A DNA stretch of 27,467 nt from JBFEYJ01 sp041562215 (GTDB lineage: Bacteria > Pseudomonadota > Gammaproteobacteria > Thiohalomonadales > Thiohalomonadaceae). The notes below the pieces were generated by a model. That model did no database searches. It was not told the origin of the DNA and worked only from the letters and a program-made list of their open reading frames with translations. Positions 20,284 to 27,467 of the stretch are shown here, piece after piece (within the stretch, counting starts at the first letter, position 1; each line of letters starts with the position of its first letter). The stretch is from the NCBI GenBank assembly GCA_041562215.1, contig JBFEYJ010000015.1, positions 1 to 27,467 of the forward strand. Direction: 5' to 3'. The translations under genes and the position numbers were made by a program.

Positions 20284-21996
20284 ATGGCAACCACAAACGT
20301 CAAAGTAAACCTTAGCGGCTTGGCCCGAAAGCTAATACGTGATGGCTTACTCACTGAAGAGAATGCCGCCAAGGCAACGGTCGGTGCACTCAAGGATAAA
20401 CAGCCATTTGTCTCCTATCTCGTCGAGAAGCAGATGATCGCTCCCCTGGCATTAGCCATGGCGGCCTCCCAGGAGTTCGGCGTTCCTATCTTCGATCTCA
20501 ATGCCCTCGATCTGGATGACGCTGTCACCAAGCTTGTCGAAGAGAAACTGGTTCGTGCCCACCACGCCCTGCCACTGTTCAAACGTGGCAATCGACTGTT
20601 CGTTGCCGTTTCCGATCCTACCAATCTTGTCGCCCTCGATGAGATCCGCTTCCATGTCAGCGCCCACACCGAAGCGGTGCTGGTCGAAGAGGACAAGCTG
20701 ACCAGGCTTATCGAAAAGGCCATGGACGCTCATGATACCTCCATGTCGGATCTGGGGGATTCAAGCCTTGACGACCTGGACATCACATCCGAGGACGAAG
20801 ACAAGCAAGATACCGCTAACGACAGCGAGATCGACGATGCGCCGGTTGTCCGCTTTGTTAACAAAATACTTCTGGATGCCATCAAGCGAGGGGCATCGGA
20901 TATCCACTTTGAGCCCTATGAAAAGCGTTACCGCGTACGCCTGCGACAGGATGGCATGTTGAGTGAGGTCGCCTCACCTCCTGTACAACTGGCCCCCAAA
21001 CTCTCGGCACGTATCAAGGTCATGTCCCGCATGGACATTTCCGAAAAGCGGGTACCGCAGGATGGCCGCATCAAGCTGACGCTTTCCAAGAACAAGGCCA
21101 TCGATTTTCGTGTCAACACTTGCCCGACCCTGTTTGGTGAAAAGATCGTACTGCGTATCCTCGACCCCTCCAGCGCCAAGCTCGGGATCGACGCCCTCGG
21201 CTACGAGCCGGAGCAAAAACAGCTCTACCTGGACAACCTTGCCAAGCCGTACGGCATGATTTTGGTTACCGGCCCAACCGGCTCCGGTAAAACCGTTTCA
21301 CTCTATACGGGTCTGAATATTCTCAACACGCCGGGCGTAAACATTTCCACCGCAGAAGACCCGGCGGAAATCAACCTGGAAGGTATCAATCAGGTTAACG
21401 TCAATCCCAAGGTGGGCCTGACCTTCTCCGAAGCCCTCAAGGCTTTCCTGCGTCAGGACCCCGACATCATTATGGTCGGTGAGATCCGTGACAAAGATAC
21501 TGCAGAGATTGCGATCAAAGCCGCACAAACCGGCCATATGGTCATGTCAACACTGCACACCAACGATGCACCGCAGACCATTGCGCGCCTGATGAATATC
21601 GGCGTTGCCCCTTATAATATCGCCTCAGCGCTGAACCTGATCATCGCCCAGCGCCTTGCACGGCGTCTTTGCTCAAACTGCAAGACTGTCGAGGATGTCC
21701 CCAATGAGACGCTCCTTGCGGAAGGTTTCAAGAAAGAGCAACTCCCAGGCCTCAAGATCTACAAGGCTGTCGGATGTGATCAGTGCACAGAGGGTTATAA
21801 AGGACGTGTAGGTATCTATCAGGTACTGCCCATTTCAGAGGATATGGGCAAGCTCATCATGAAAGGAGGCGGTGCGTACGAAATCGCGGAACAGGCACAA
21901 AAAGAGGGGATTGCGGATTTACGCCAATCCGGCCTGAAAAAAGTGATGGATGGGCTGACAAGTCTCGAAGAAGTTAACCGGGTTACCAAGGACTAA
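20284..21996 (+). CDS. pilB: Type IV pilus assembly ATPase PilB
   Basis: A 570-residue cytosolic hexameric ATPase that drives extension of type IV pili. The N-terminal T2SSE_N domain (LSGLARKLIRDGLLTEENA ...) is followed by the ATPase core with GPTGSGKT (Walker A, about residues 330-337), STAEDPAEINLEGINQ, RQDPDIIMVGEIRD (Asp box/Walker B) and TLHTNDAP (His box). The zinc-binding tetracysteine is CSNC and CDQC (about 463-466 and 498-501). Ending EEVNRVTKD is nearly identical to Pseudomonas PilB, and length fits (566). I chose the ATG at 20284 since family members start MATTxVxLSGLA-like; an ATG five codons earlier (20269) directly abuts AGGGG, too close for a normal ribosome-binding site. pilC follows after 8 bases. 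Confidence 0.95.
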   Translation: MATTNVKVNLSGLARKLIRDGLLTEENAAKATVGALKDKQPFVSYLVEKQMIAPLALAMAASQEFGVPIFDLNALDLDDAVTKLVEEKLVRAHHALPLFKRGNRLFVAVSDPTNLVALDEIRFHVSAHTEAVLVEEDKLTRLIEKAMDAHDTSMSDLGDSSLDDLDITSEDEDKQDTANDSEIDDAPVVRFVNKILLDAIKRGASDIHFEPYEKRYRVRLRQDGMLSEVASPPVQLAPKLSARIKVMSRMDISEKRVPQDGRIKLTLSKNKAIDFRVNTCPTLFGEKIVLRILDPSSAKLGIDALGYEPEQKQLYLDNLAKPYGMILVTGPTGSGKTVSLYTGLNILNTPGVNISTAEDPAEINLEGINQVNVNPKVGLTFSEALKAFLRQDPDIIMVGEIRDKDTAEIAIKAAQTGHMVMSTLHTNDAPQTIARLMNIGVAPYNIASALNLIIAQRLARRLCSNCKTVEDVPNETLLAEGFKKEQLPGLKIYKAVGCDQCTEGYKGRVGIYQVLPISEDMGKLIMKGGGAYEIAEQAQKEGIADLRQSGLKKVMDGLTSLEEVNRVTKD

Positions 21997-22004
21997 TCGT
22001 CGAT

Positions 22005-23237
22005 ATGGCTCAAAAAGCACTAAAGCAGGATACTTTTGTCTGGGAAGGTACGGACAAAAAGGGGAACCGCAAGAAAGGGGAAACCCCGGGCCAAAGCATG
22101 GCTATGGTAAAAGCGAGCTTGCGCAAGCAAGGAATTAATCCACTCAAGGTAAAAAAGAAAGCCAAGCCGCTCTTTGGGGACGGTGGCCCAAAAGGCAAGA
22201 AAATCGTCGCCAAGGATATCTCCATTTTTGCCCGTCAGCTTGCCACCATGATGTCCTCGGGCGTGCCACTGGTTCAATCCTTCGAGATCATGGCCAAGGG
22301 GGCTGACAACCCCACCCTTCGTCAACTCATCACCACGATCAGGACCGATATCGAGGGCGGCGCCACCCTTGCCGATGCTTTCCGCCGCCACCCAAAAATC
22401 TTTGATGAACTGACATGCAATCTGGTCCATGCCGGTGAGCAGGCAGGTATTCTTGAAACCCTGCTGGACAAAATTGCGACCTATAAAGAAAAATCCGAAG
22501 CCCTGAAGTCAAAAATCAAAAAAGCACTATTTTACCCGGTAGCGGTTATTGTGGTGGCCTTTATCATCACAGCGGTTTTGCTAATCTTTGTGATCCCGCA
22601 GTTTGAAGCCCTGTTCGAAGGTTTTGGCGCCGACCTGCCGGCGATGACCGCCTTTGTGGTGGCGCTTTCAAAATTTTTCCAGGAACAGTGGTTCATCGTT
22701 TTCGGATCGGCCGGTCTGGCGGCCTTCGCCTTTACAAAGGCAAAGGAACGATCAAAGAAATTCCGCGATGCAATTGAAAAAGCTTCCCTGTCGATACCCA
22801 TAATCGGTGAGATTCTCAACAAGGCCGCAATTGCACGCTTTGCGCGCACACTCGCCACCATGTTCGCTGCCGGTGTGCCGCTGGTTGAGGCGATGGAGTC
22901 AGTGGCCGGCGCTGTCGGCAACGTCGTCTATCGTGAAGCCGTACTCAAAATGCGAGATGATATCTCCACGGGTACGTCGATCACCGCTACGATGAATGAG
23001 GTCGATGTCTTCCCCAATATGGTGGTGCAAATGACCTCCATCGGTGAGGAAGCCGGCTCACTCGATCATATGCTCGGGAAGGTAGCGGACTTCTATGAGC
23101 AAGAGGTCGACGACGCGGTTGACGCACTGAGCAGCCTGCTCGAACCACTGATCATGGCGGTACTGGGTGTCTTGGTCGGCGGATTGGTTATCGCCATGTA
23201 CCTGCCAATCTTCAAGATGGGTTCAGCTGTTGGTTAG
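22005..23237 (+). CDS. pilC: Type IV pilus inner-membrane platform protein PilC
   Basis: A 410-residue polytopic platform protein that couples the PilB motor to pilin insertion. It has two GspF/T2SSF domains, each with the pattern ARQLATMMSSGVPLVQSFE (about residues 74-92) and ARTLATMFAAGVPLVEAME (about 281-299), a duplicated signature that I can see directly. Three hydrophobic segments follow: around residues 175-200, 225-245 and 378-400. The N-terminal part (FVWEGTDKKGNRKKGE) matches PilC of Pseudomonas-type systems. Length is standard (about 405). It lies between pilB (8-base gap) and pilD (25-base gap) in the classical pilBCD order. Confidence 0.95.
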   Translation: MAQKALKQDTFVWEGTDKKGNRKKGETPGQSMAMVKASLRKQGINPLKVKKKAKPLFGDGGPKGKKIVAKDISIFARQLATMMSSGVPLVQSFEIMAKGADNPTLRQLITTIRTDIEGGATLADAFRRHPKIFDELTCNLVHAGEQAGILETLLDKIATYKEKSEALKSKIKKALFYPVAVIVVAFIITAVLLIFVIPQFEALFEGFGADLPAMTAFVVALSKFFQEQWFIVFGSAGLAAFAFTKAKERSKKFRDAIEKASLSIPIIGEILNKAAIARFARTLATMFAAGVPLVEAMESVAGAVGNVVYREAVLKMRDDISTGTSITATMNEVDVFPNMVVQMTSIGEEAGSLDHMLGKVADFYEQEVDDAVDALSSLLEPLIMAVLGVLVGGLVIAMYLPIFKMGSAVG

Positions 23238-23262
23238 CAGTTTTACAAACAAATAAAATCAA

Positions 23263-24141
23263 ATGTTCGATTCCGTATTAAGTTTGCTTGAGGCCGATCC
23301 TGTCCTCTTTATTACCGCGTATGCCATTCTTGGGCTGGTCGTGGGCAGTTTCCTCAATGTGGTTATTTACCGTCTGCCGGTGATGATGCATCGTTCGTGG
23401 GAGACGCAGTGCCAGGAGTTGCTGGAGCTCGAGGAAGTCCCCAGGGAACGTTTCGATCTGATCAAGCCCGACTCGCGCTGCCCCCACTGCGGCAATAAGA
23501 TAGGACCACTGGAGAATATTCCGCTCATCAGCTATCTGCTACAACACGGACGCTGTAAGCACTGCCGTGAACCGATCTCCTCCCGCTATCCATTAATCGA
23601 GCTTCTAACTGCCGTGATGAGCGCGGTTACCGCCTGGCATTTCGGTTTCGGACCAACGGCTCTATTTGCCGTTCTGCTTACCTGGGCGCTCATTGCCATG
23701 AGCTTTATCGACATTGATCACCAATTGCTTCCGGACGATATCACTCTTCCTGTCCTCTGGCTCGGGATGGTTCTCAGCCTGTTCGGACTCTTCACCAACA
23801 TGCCATCGGCTATCATCGGTGCTGTTGCAGGCTATCTCTCTCTCTGGCTGGTTTACCAGTTGTTTAAACTGGCAACCGGCAAGGAGGGGATGGGCTATGG
23901 TGATTTCAAATTGTTCGCCCTGTTTGGCGCCTGGCTCGGATGGCAGGCACTCCCTTTGGTTTTACTGCTATCTTCCATGGTTGGCGCCGCAATTGGGATC
24001 GCTCTCATCCTGTTGCGTGGCCGCGACCGTCAACTCCCCATCCCCTTTGGTCCCTATCTGGCCGCGGCCGGCTGGATCGCCATGTTGTGGGGCAATGACA
24101 TCACCCAGGCCTACCTGCTTGGTTTCTCTGCCCAGCCATAA
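23263..24141 (+). CDS. pilD: Prepilin peptidase / N-methyltransferase PilD
   Basis: A 292-residue bifunctional inner-membrane aspartic peptidase that cleaves the leader from prepilins and pseudopilins and methylates the new N-terminus. The zinc-binding tetracysteine is C73, C76, C98 and C101 (CPHC, CKHC), and the catalytic aspartates are D150 (SFIDIDHQLLPDD) and D214 (GMGYGDFKLF). These lie one residue from the Pseudomonas aeruginosa PilD numbers (72, 75, 97, 100; 149, 213). About eight membrane segments are visible and LNVVIYRLPVMM is the conserved cytoplasmic loop. No typical Shine-Dalgarno precedes the ATG. The same enzyme would serve a type II secretion system if one exists. coaE follows after 3 bases. 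Confidence 0.96.
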   Translation: MFDSVLSLLEADPVLFITAYAILGLVVGSFLNVVIYRLPVMMHRSWETQCQELLELEEVPRERFDLIKPDSRCPHCGNKIGPLENIPLISYLLQHGRCKHCREPISSRYPLIELLTAVMSAVTAWHFGFGPTALFAVLLTWALIAMSFIDIDHQLLPDDITLPVLWLGMVLSLFGLFTNMPSAIIGAVAGYLSLWLVYQLFKLATGKEGMGYGDFKLFALFGAWLGWQALPLVLLLSSMVGAAIGIALILLRGRDRQLPIPFGPYLAAAGWIAMLWGNDITQAYLLGFSAQP

Positions 24142-24144
24142 GAG

Positions 24145-24744
24145 ATGTTGCGGATCGGCCTGACCGGCGGCATCGGCAGCGGAAAGTCAACGGTATGTCG
24201 GCTCTTTGCCGATCTCGGCGTCCCGATCATCGACACCGATGATATCGCACATTCACTTGTCGAACCGGGAAAACCGGCGCTTGCGTACATGGTTGAGGCC
24301 TTCGGGCAGGAGATCCTCGATCAACAAGGCGCGCTCAACAGGGCACTGTTACGGGAGCGGGTTTTCAGTGATGAGAAACAGCGCCAACGACTGGAATTAA
24401 TCCTGCACCCGCTAATTCGCAGTGAGATGCATCGCCAGCTCGAACGGCTCAAGGGCAGCTACGTTATCATCGCCATCCCACTATTGCTGGAAAAGGGTTG
24501 GCAAGGAGAAGTTGATCGCATACTTGTCGTTGACACCAACGAAACCCTGCAAATGCAACGCACCGTGAGACGTGATGGTCTGTCCGAAGCAGCGGTGAAA
24601 CGGATCATGAAGAGCCAGGTATCACGCCAACAACGCCTCGCCACTGCGGATGACACTATCCATAACGATGGCGCACTCGATAAGCTCCGCGGACAGGTCA
24701 TTGAGCTACACCAGCTCTATTTACAGTTAGCTGCGGATTCCTGA
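24145..24744 (+). CDS. coaE: Dephospho-CoA kinase
   Basis: A 199-residue cytosolic P-loop kinase that phosphorylates dephospho-CoA at the 3'-hydroxyl, the last step of coenzyme A synthesis. The P-loop is GLTGGIGSGKST at residues 5-16, followed by DTDDIAH (31-37), LIHP-like ILHPLIRSEM and IPLLLEKGW, all standard for CoaE; RRDGLSEAAVKRIMKSQ is the lid region. Length matches E. coli CoaE (206). It starts 3 bases after pilD, so it is transcribed with the pil genes as in Pseudomonas; nearly the same linkage (coaE-zapD-yacG) occurs in E. coli. Confidence 0.96.
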   Translation: MLRIGLTGGIGSGKSTVCRLFADLGVPIIDTDDIAHSLVEPGKPALAYMVEAFGQEILDQQGALNRALLRERVFSDEKQRQRLELILHPLIRSEMHRQLERLKGSYVIIAIPLLLEKGWQGEVDRILVVDTNETLQMQRTVRRDGLSEAAVKRIMKSQVSRQQRLATADDTIHNDGALDKLRGQVIELHQLYLQLAADS

Positions 24745-24763
24745 CAAGACTCACCAATCTGAT

Positions 24764-24793
24764 ACGGCAAGAAACCGCGGATTGGCTTATAAT
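24764..24793 (+). promoter_or_regulatory. Candidate promoter for zapD-yacG
   Basis: A perfect TATAAT at 24788-24793 lies 41 bases upstream of the zapD ATG, with a weak -35 ACGGCA (24764-24769, 3 of 6, 18-base spacer). The position implies a leader of about 35 bases and rules out the in-frame GTG at 24793 as a translation start. A similar ggcnTATAATTG context precedes the diguanylate cyclase. Confidence 0.5.
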
Positions 24794-24834
24794 TGTGCCG
24801 ACAGCAGCGACAATCGAGGCCAGCCGCCGTTATC

Positions 24835-25599
24835 ATGCAAGCCTATATCGTTTATGAACACCCTTTGAACGAACGTATCCGTACTATGCTGCGACTTGAG
24901 CTCCTGTTTCGGCGAGCCACGCACTTTCTCAAAGGACAGTCTGTCTGGGACAGCCGAATATTTATCGATACGCTACTGGATATTCTTGATATTTTTTCCC
25001 GTGGTGATCTCAAAACCGAGCTGCTAAAGGAACTGGAACGCTCAACCGCTAATCTTAAAGGTTTACTGCAAAATCCGAACGTGAATCATGAAAGGCTGGG
25101 TACCATTCTACGGGCGCTTGAACACCTTATCGAAAACCTGCACGGACTTACCACCCAACCGGGGCAAAGCCTGCGCGATGACAGTTTCATCACCAGTATC
25201 CGCAAACGCAGTAGCATACCCGGTGGTACCTGTGATTTTGATCTTCCAATTTATCACCGCTGGCTGGAACAAGATTGGGGGATACGCGAACAGGAGCAAA
25301 AACGATGGTTCTCCAGCTTGGATGCGGTTCGTCAGGCAGTCGAGCTTTTGTTGAAAATGCTGCGAAACAGCGCTGAGCCGCGTACATTGTCAACGGATAA
25401 TGGCAGCTACCAGCAACAACTGGAGAGTAACCTCCCTTACCACATGATCAGAGTGCTATTACCGAGAACCTCACCATATTACGCGGAAATCAGCGGTAGC
25501 AAACACCGCTTCAGTCTGCGCTTTCTCGAACACGGAGAATCAAAAGCACAATTGGCTGAAAACACGGTCAATTTCAGGCTAGCGTGTTGTGGACTATGA
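24835..25599 (+). CDS. zapD: Cell division protein ZapD (FtsZ-associated)
   Basis: A 254-residue cytosolic protein that bundles FtsZ filaments and stabilises the Z-ring. The sequence begins MQAYIVYEHPLNERIRTMLRLE, the typical ZapD/YacF opening, then SRIFIDTLLDILDIFSRGDLKTELLKEL, IRKRSSIPGGTCDFDLPIYHRWL (the conserved PGGtCxFDlPxyHxWL block) and a C-terminal beta-rich part ending FRLACCGL. E. coli ZapD is 247 residues. The ATG at 24835 is set by homology; upstream in-frame codons would cross a TATAAT promoter element. Its stop overlaps the yacG start (ATGA), giving translational coupling. Confidence 0.94.
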   Translation: MQAYIVYEHPLNERIRTMLRLELLFRRATHFLKGQSVWDSRIFIDTLLDILDIFSRGDLKTELLKELERSTANLKGLLQNPNVNHERLGTILRALEHLIENLHGLTTQPGQSLRDDSFITSIRKRSSIPGGTCDFDLPIYHRWLEQDWGIREQEQKRWFSSLDAVRQAVELLLKMLRNSAEPRTLSTDNGSYQQQLESNLPYHMIRVLLPRTSPYYAEISGSKHRFSLRFLEHGESKAQLAENTVNFRLACCGL

Positions 25600-25793
25600 C
25601 GCGTCTCGTAAAGTGTCCAACCTGCGGAAAGCTGTCAGAGTGGAGCGAGCGCAATCCCTGGCGGCCTTTTTGTAGTGAGCGCTGCAAACTGATCGACCTT
25701 GGCGAGTGGGCCAGTGAAGGGCATCGGATCCCCGGTGCACCTCACCGTCCTCTTGTGGAGGGTGAGGGTGAGGGTGATAACGGGATTAGTTAG
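25596..25793 (+). CDS. yacG: DNA gyrase inhibitor YacG (zinc ribbon)
   Basis: A 65-residue zinc-binding protein that in E. coli binds GyrB and inhibits gyrase. The zinc ligands C7, C10, C26 and C30 (KCPTCG and FCSERCKLIDLGEW) have exactly the spacing of E. coli YacG (C9, C12, C28, C32). The conserved CKLIDLGEWASEGHRIPG block is complete. The C-terminal tail is acidic and glycine-rich (EGEGEGDN). The ATG at 25596 overlaps the zapD stop by 4 bases; an upstream in-frame TTG would only lengthen the overlap. It runs 8 bases into the end of the convergent lipoprotein gene. Confidence 0.95.
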   Translation: MTRLVKCPTCGKLSEWSERNPWRPFCSERCKLIDLGEWASEGHRIPGAPHRPLVEGEGEGDNGIS

Positions 25794-26238
25794 CTTTGCT
25801 GATAAAGTGGAATTGCGCTGAGAGCGGTTCCCCATTGAGTATAAACTCGGCAGTTGCTTGCCACTCCATCTGCGATCCGGATGCGATGCATACCGGCAAG
25901 CTCACCGTACCGTGCCAACTCCCCTGCTGTGGTTGGAGCCGATAACGGTTCATCCCCATGTCCATGCCCTGCATCTGAAAATCCACTACCACATTTTCCG
26001 CATCAACCTCTCCCCCCTCAATAGACAGAGCAAGCGGTGCCGGTTGCAGCGGTACAACTCCCGGCCCCATATAGAGCGACACGGTTATATCCCCATTACT
26101 AACATGACAGGGTTTCAGAGCGGCATCGCAACCGGCAGCGACACCAAGTGGGCGCCGCAACTCCTCATTTTGACCGTGACATGCCGTAAGTAGCAGCACC
26201 AGGCTTAATAACCCTGCACGCCATTGCCAACCACTCAT
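25786..26238 (-). CDS. Lipoprotein of unknown function with Met-rich motif
   Basis: A 150-residue exported lipoprotein. The signal peptide ends in the lipobox LLTAC with the lipidated cysteine at C20; histidine at the next position suggests sorting to the outer membrane. The mature part looks beta-rich. It carries a pair of cysteines (C38 and C44, AGCDAALKPCH), another at about C116 (LPVCIASG) and the motif FQMQGMDMGMNRYRL. A comparable MxMGxN loop is found in periplasmic YtkA-like and copper-handling proteins, so a metal-related role is possible but unproven. I do not recognise the specific family. It starts 10 bases after the Nudix gene with GAGGATAG as ribosome-binding site, so both form one unit. 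Confidence 0.75.
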   Translation of the reverse strand: MSGWQWRAGLLSLVLLLTACHGQNEELRRPLGVAAGCDAALKPCHVSNGDITVSLYMGPGVVPLQPAPLALSIEGGEVDAENVVVDFQMQGMDMGMNRYRLQPQQGSWHGTVSLPVCIASGSQMEWQATAEFILNGEPLSAQFHFISKAN

Positions 26239-26248
26239 TGTTCTATCC

Positions 26249-27235
26249 TCATTTTACAGGTCTTTGCCATATGCCGGTAATCGCGGCAATCCCCTGGCCT
26301 CCATGAGTCCGGGCGGTCTCGATATCCTCCTCGGACATACCTCCGAGCGCATAGATTGGAATTTGACTTTCTTCTGACAGCCGATGGAAAGCAGCCCATC
26401 CAATGCCCTTCTGCTCCGGGTGACTGGTTGTCGGCATGACGGGAGAGACAACGGCAAAATCGACATTAATGGCCATCGCATACCTGAGCTCCTCCAGATT
26501 ATGGCAAGAAGCGGAAAGAAACTTGTGCTGCGCCAACGGACGCTTTGACAACTGATGCAACTGACGTGAGCTTAGATGTAGACCATCTGCATCACACTCA
26601 CTGGCAACCTCCGGGATGGTATTTAGTAGAATAATCACCCCACGCTCACGCCCAAGGGAGACGACCTTTAGGGCCAACCTCTTATAGTCTTCAGCGCTCA
26701 GCATTTTCGCCCTTAACTGGATAAGACGAACTCCGCTCAGCATAAGTGCCTCCAACTTCGCCAAAAAGGCAGGCCACTTGTGGCTTCCACCCGGCTCAGG
26801 AGTGATCAAATAATGGCTGGGAAGTGTCGCTGCGGTAACGATGGGATAATTGGCGGCCGGGAAATCGTAGTCACGAAGCTTCGCGGACTCCACCCAGCGG
26901 ATGACTTGCCCTTCCGCCCCATGCGCGACATTCTCAAATGCGCTTACCTGCCACACATCAAGCAATACCCTTTTGTCCGGGTAAGTGTAGGGTATGCGGA
27001 TAAGGGGCGAGGCATGGGTAAGCCTGATCCCAAGCTCCTCATGAAGCTCGCGCGCGAGGGCCATCCTGGCATCCTCACCTGTCTCGACCTTGCCACCCGG
27101 AAACTCCCACAGACCACCCTGGTGCAAATGTGCTGGCCGGCGGGCTAACAGTATTCGTTCGTCACGATCTTTAATTACCGCGGCAGCCACATGCAGATAA
27201 CCGGAGTAATCAGATGAGCCGGAGGCGAGTATCAT
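26249..27235 (-). CDS. mutT: Nudix hydrolase fused to a ThiE-like (thiamine phosphate synthase-like) domain
   Basis: A 328-residue two-domain protein. Residues 14-140 form a MutT-type Nudix domain with a perfect Nudix box from G48 to I70 (GGKVETG ... RELHEELGI), predicted to remove oxidised dGTP. Residues about 150-325 form a TIM-barrel domain like thiamine phosphate synthase: HYLITPEPG, GVRLIQLRAK, DADGLHLSS, FAVVSPVMPTTSHPE and YALGGMSEEDI. The usual ThiE active-site ND pair is replaced by LLNTIP, so thiamine synthesis is doubtful. I chose the ATG at 27235; a GTG at 27265 would add ten residues. This fusion is common in gammaproteobacteria next to secA-argJ, and the gene is downstream of argJ here too. 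Confidence 0.9.
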   Translation of the reverse strand: MILASGSSDYSGYLHVAAAVIKDRDERILLARRPAHLHQGGLWEFPGGKVETGEDARMALARELHEELGIRLTHASPLIRIPYTYPDKRVLLDVWQVSAFENVAHGAEGQVIRWVESAKLRDYDFPAANYPIVTAATLPSHYLITPEPGGSHKWPAFLAKLEALMLSGVRLIQLRAKMLSAEDYKRLALKVVSLGRERGVIILLNTIPEVASECDADGLHLSSRQLHQLSKRPLAQHKFLSASCHNLEELRYAMAINVDFAVVSPVMPTTSHPEQKGIGWAAFHRLSEESQIPIYALGGMSEEDIETARTHGGQGIAAITGIWQRPVK

Positions 27236-27257
27236 ATCGATTGATTCCGGGTAACTT

Positions 27258-27290
27258 TTCACCACAAAGATCGTCTATTCACCACAGAGC
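27258..27290. repeat. Short direct repeat TTCACCACAAAGA / TTCACCACAGAGC
   Basis: Two copies of a 13-mer (27258-27270 and 27278-27290, 11 of 13 identical) are 20 bases apart in the argJ-mutT gap. They resemble the CACAGAGA-type sequence near 9378 and the CACGGAAGA tandem at 10790. No function is evident. Confidence 0.35.
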
Positions 27291-27397
27291 AAGTAACTCA
27301 CTGAGGGCATGACTTTTAGAATATATAACCGGCAGGTAGCAAGCCACACGCTTCGACTTCCTCCCTCAGCCCTCTATCCATGGCGCGATAATTAGAG

Positions 27398-27467
27398 TCA
27401 AGTTCGGTACTCAGCGTTGATTCGGACATAGTCATACGAGAAATCGCAGGTCCAAACCGTGGTTTCA
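27398..27467 (-). CDS. argJ: Arginine biosynthesis bifunctional protein ArgJ, C-terminal end only
   Basis: Only the last 22 codons and the stop are inside the window. Read on the minus strand they end in TVWTCDFSYDYVRINAEYRT before TGA at 27400-27398. The SYDYVRINAEYRT tail is the well-conserved C-terminus of ArgJ, which transfers acetyl groups from ornithine to glutamate (ornithine acetyltransferase) in arginine synthesis. The position upstream of the Nudix gene agrees with the secA-argJ-mutT order of many gammaproteobacteria. The 162-base gap to the Nudix start holds a short direct repeat and a 37-codon open frame of doubtful meaning. Confidence 0.85.
   Translation of the reverse strand, partial: ETTVWTCDFSYDYVRINAEYRT

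Noticed and set aside
1..27467. CRISPR arrays, tRNA or rRNA genes, transposases, phage genes
   Set aside because: I read both strands for regularly spaced repeats and for recognisable RNA or mobile-element genes and saw none; coding density is high throughout.

Overview
This window is a chromosomal segment of a Gram-negative gammaproteobacterium. The evidence is the gene order argJ-mutT-yacG-zapD-coaE-pilD-pilC-pilB ... nadC ... ampD-ampE, together with the cytoplasmic AmpD/AmpE pair and PepN. G+C looks to be in the mid-to-high 50s percent by eye. The mix (late B12 genes, type IV pilus motor, zinc-sensing diguanylate cyclase, paired DUF1538 proteins) would fit a free-living or symbiotic Chromatiales-like, sulfur-oxidiser-type lineage, but that placement is inference. 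I see no rRNA, tRNA, CRISPR array, insertion sequence or prophage.

Layout. (1) 1-3930: late cobalamin genes, with btuF (cut by the window edge), cobD and cbiB overlapping on the minus strand, and cobQ divergent on plus. (2) 3927-6565: a stand-alone CZB zinc-binding protein (minus), an unknown 87-residue protein next to ycgN (plus), and a CZB-PAS-GGDEF diguanylate cyclase (plus). (3) 6644-9289: pepN (minus). (4) 9417-12410: cobU, cobT, cobC and cobS on minus, which with region 1 cover aminopropanol attachment, nucleotide-loop assembly and amidation. Corrin-ring genes, btuR and cbiA are absent from the window. (5) 12500-16625: a long minus-strand run of two DUF1538 membrane proteins, a PII-like protein, a CBS-pair protein, a thioredoxin-like protein, ampD and ampE. 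(6) 16719-19973: a divergent plus-strand run of a membrane-anchored retropepsin-like protease, an AGCS sodium:amino-acid symporter, an FKBP and nadC. (7) 20284-25793: pilB, pilC, pilD, coaE, zapD and yacG on plus. (8) 25786-27467: a lipoprotein, a Nudix-ThiE-like fusion and the 3' end of argJ on minus.

The most interesting items are the DUF1538 x2 / PII-like / CBS operon, which looks like a membrane transporter with two built-in cytosolic ligand sensors; the two CZB proteins within 2.6 kb, whose zinc ligands can be matched residue by residue; and an operator-like set of CACAAAAT repeats over the pilB promoter. Regions 5-8 look like an ancestral ampE-ampD-nadC-pilBCD-coaE-zapD-yacG-mutT block into which the DUF1538 operon, thioredoxin, retropepsin, AGCS and FKBP genes have been inserted between ampD and nadC.
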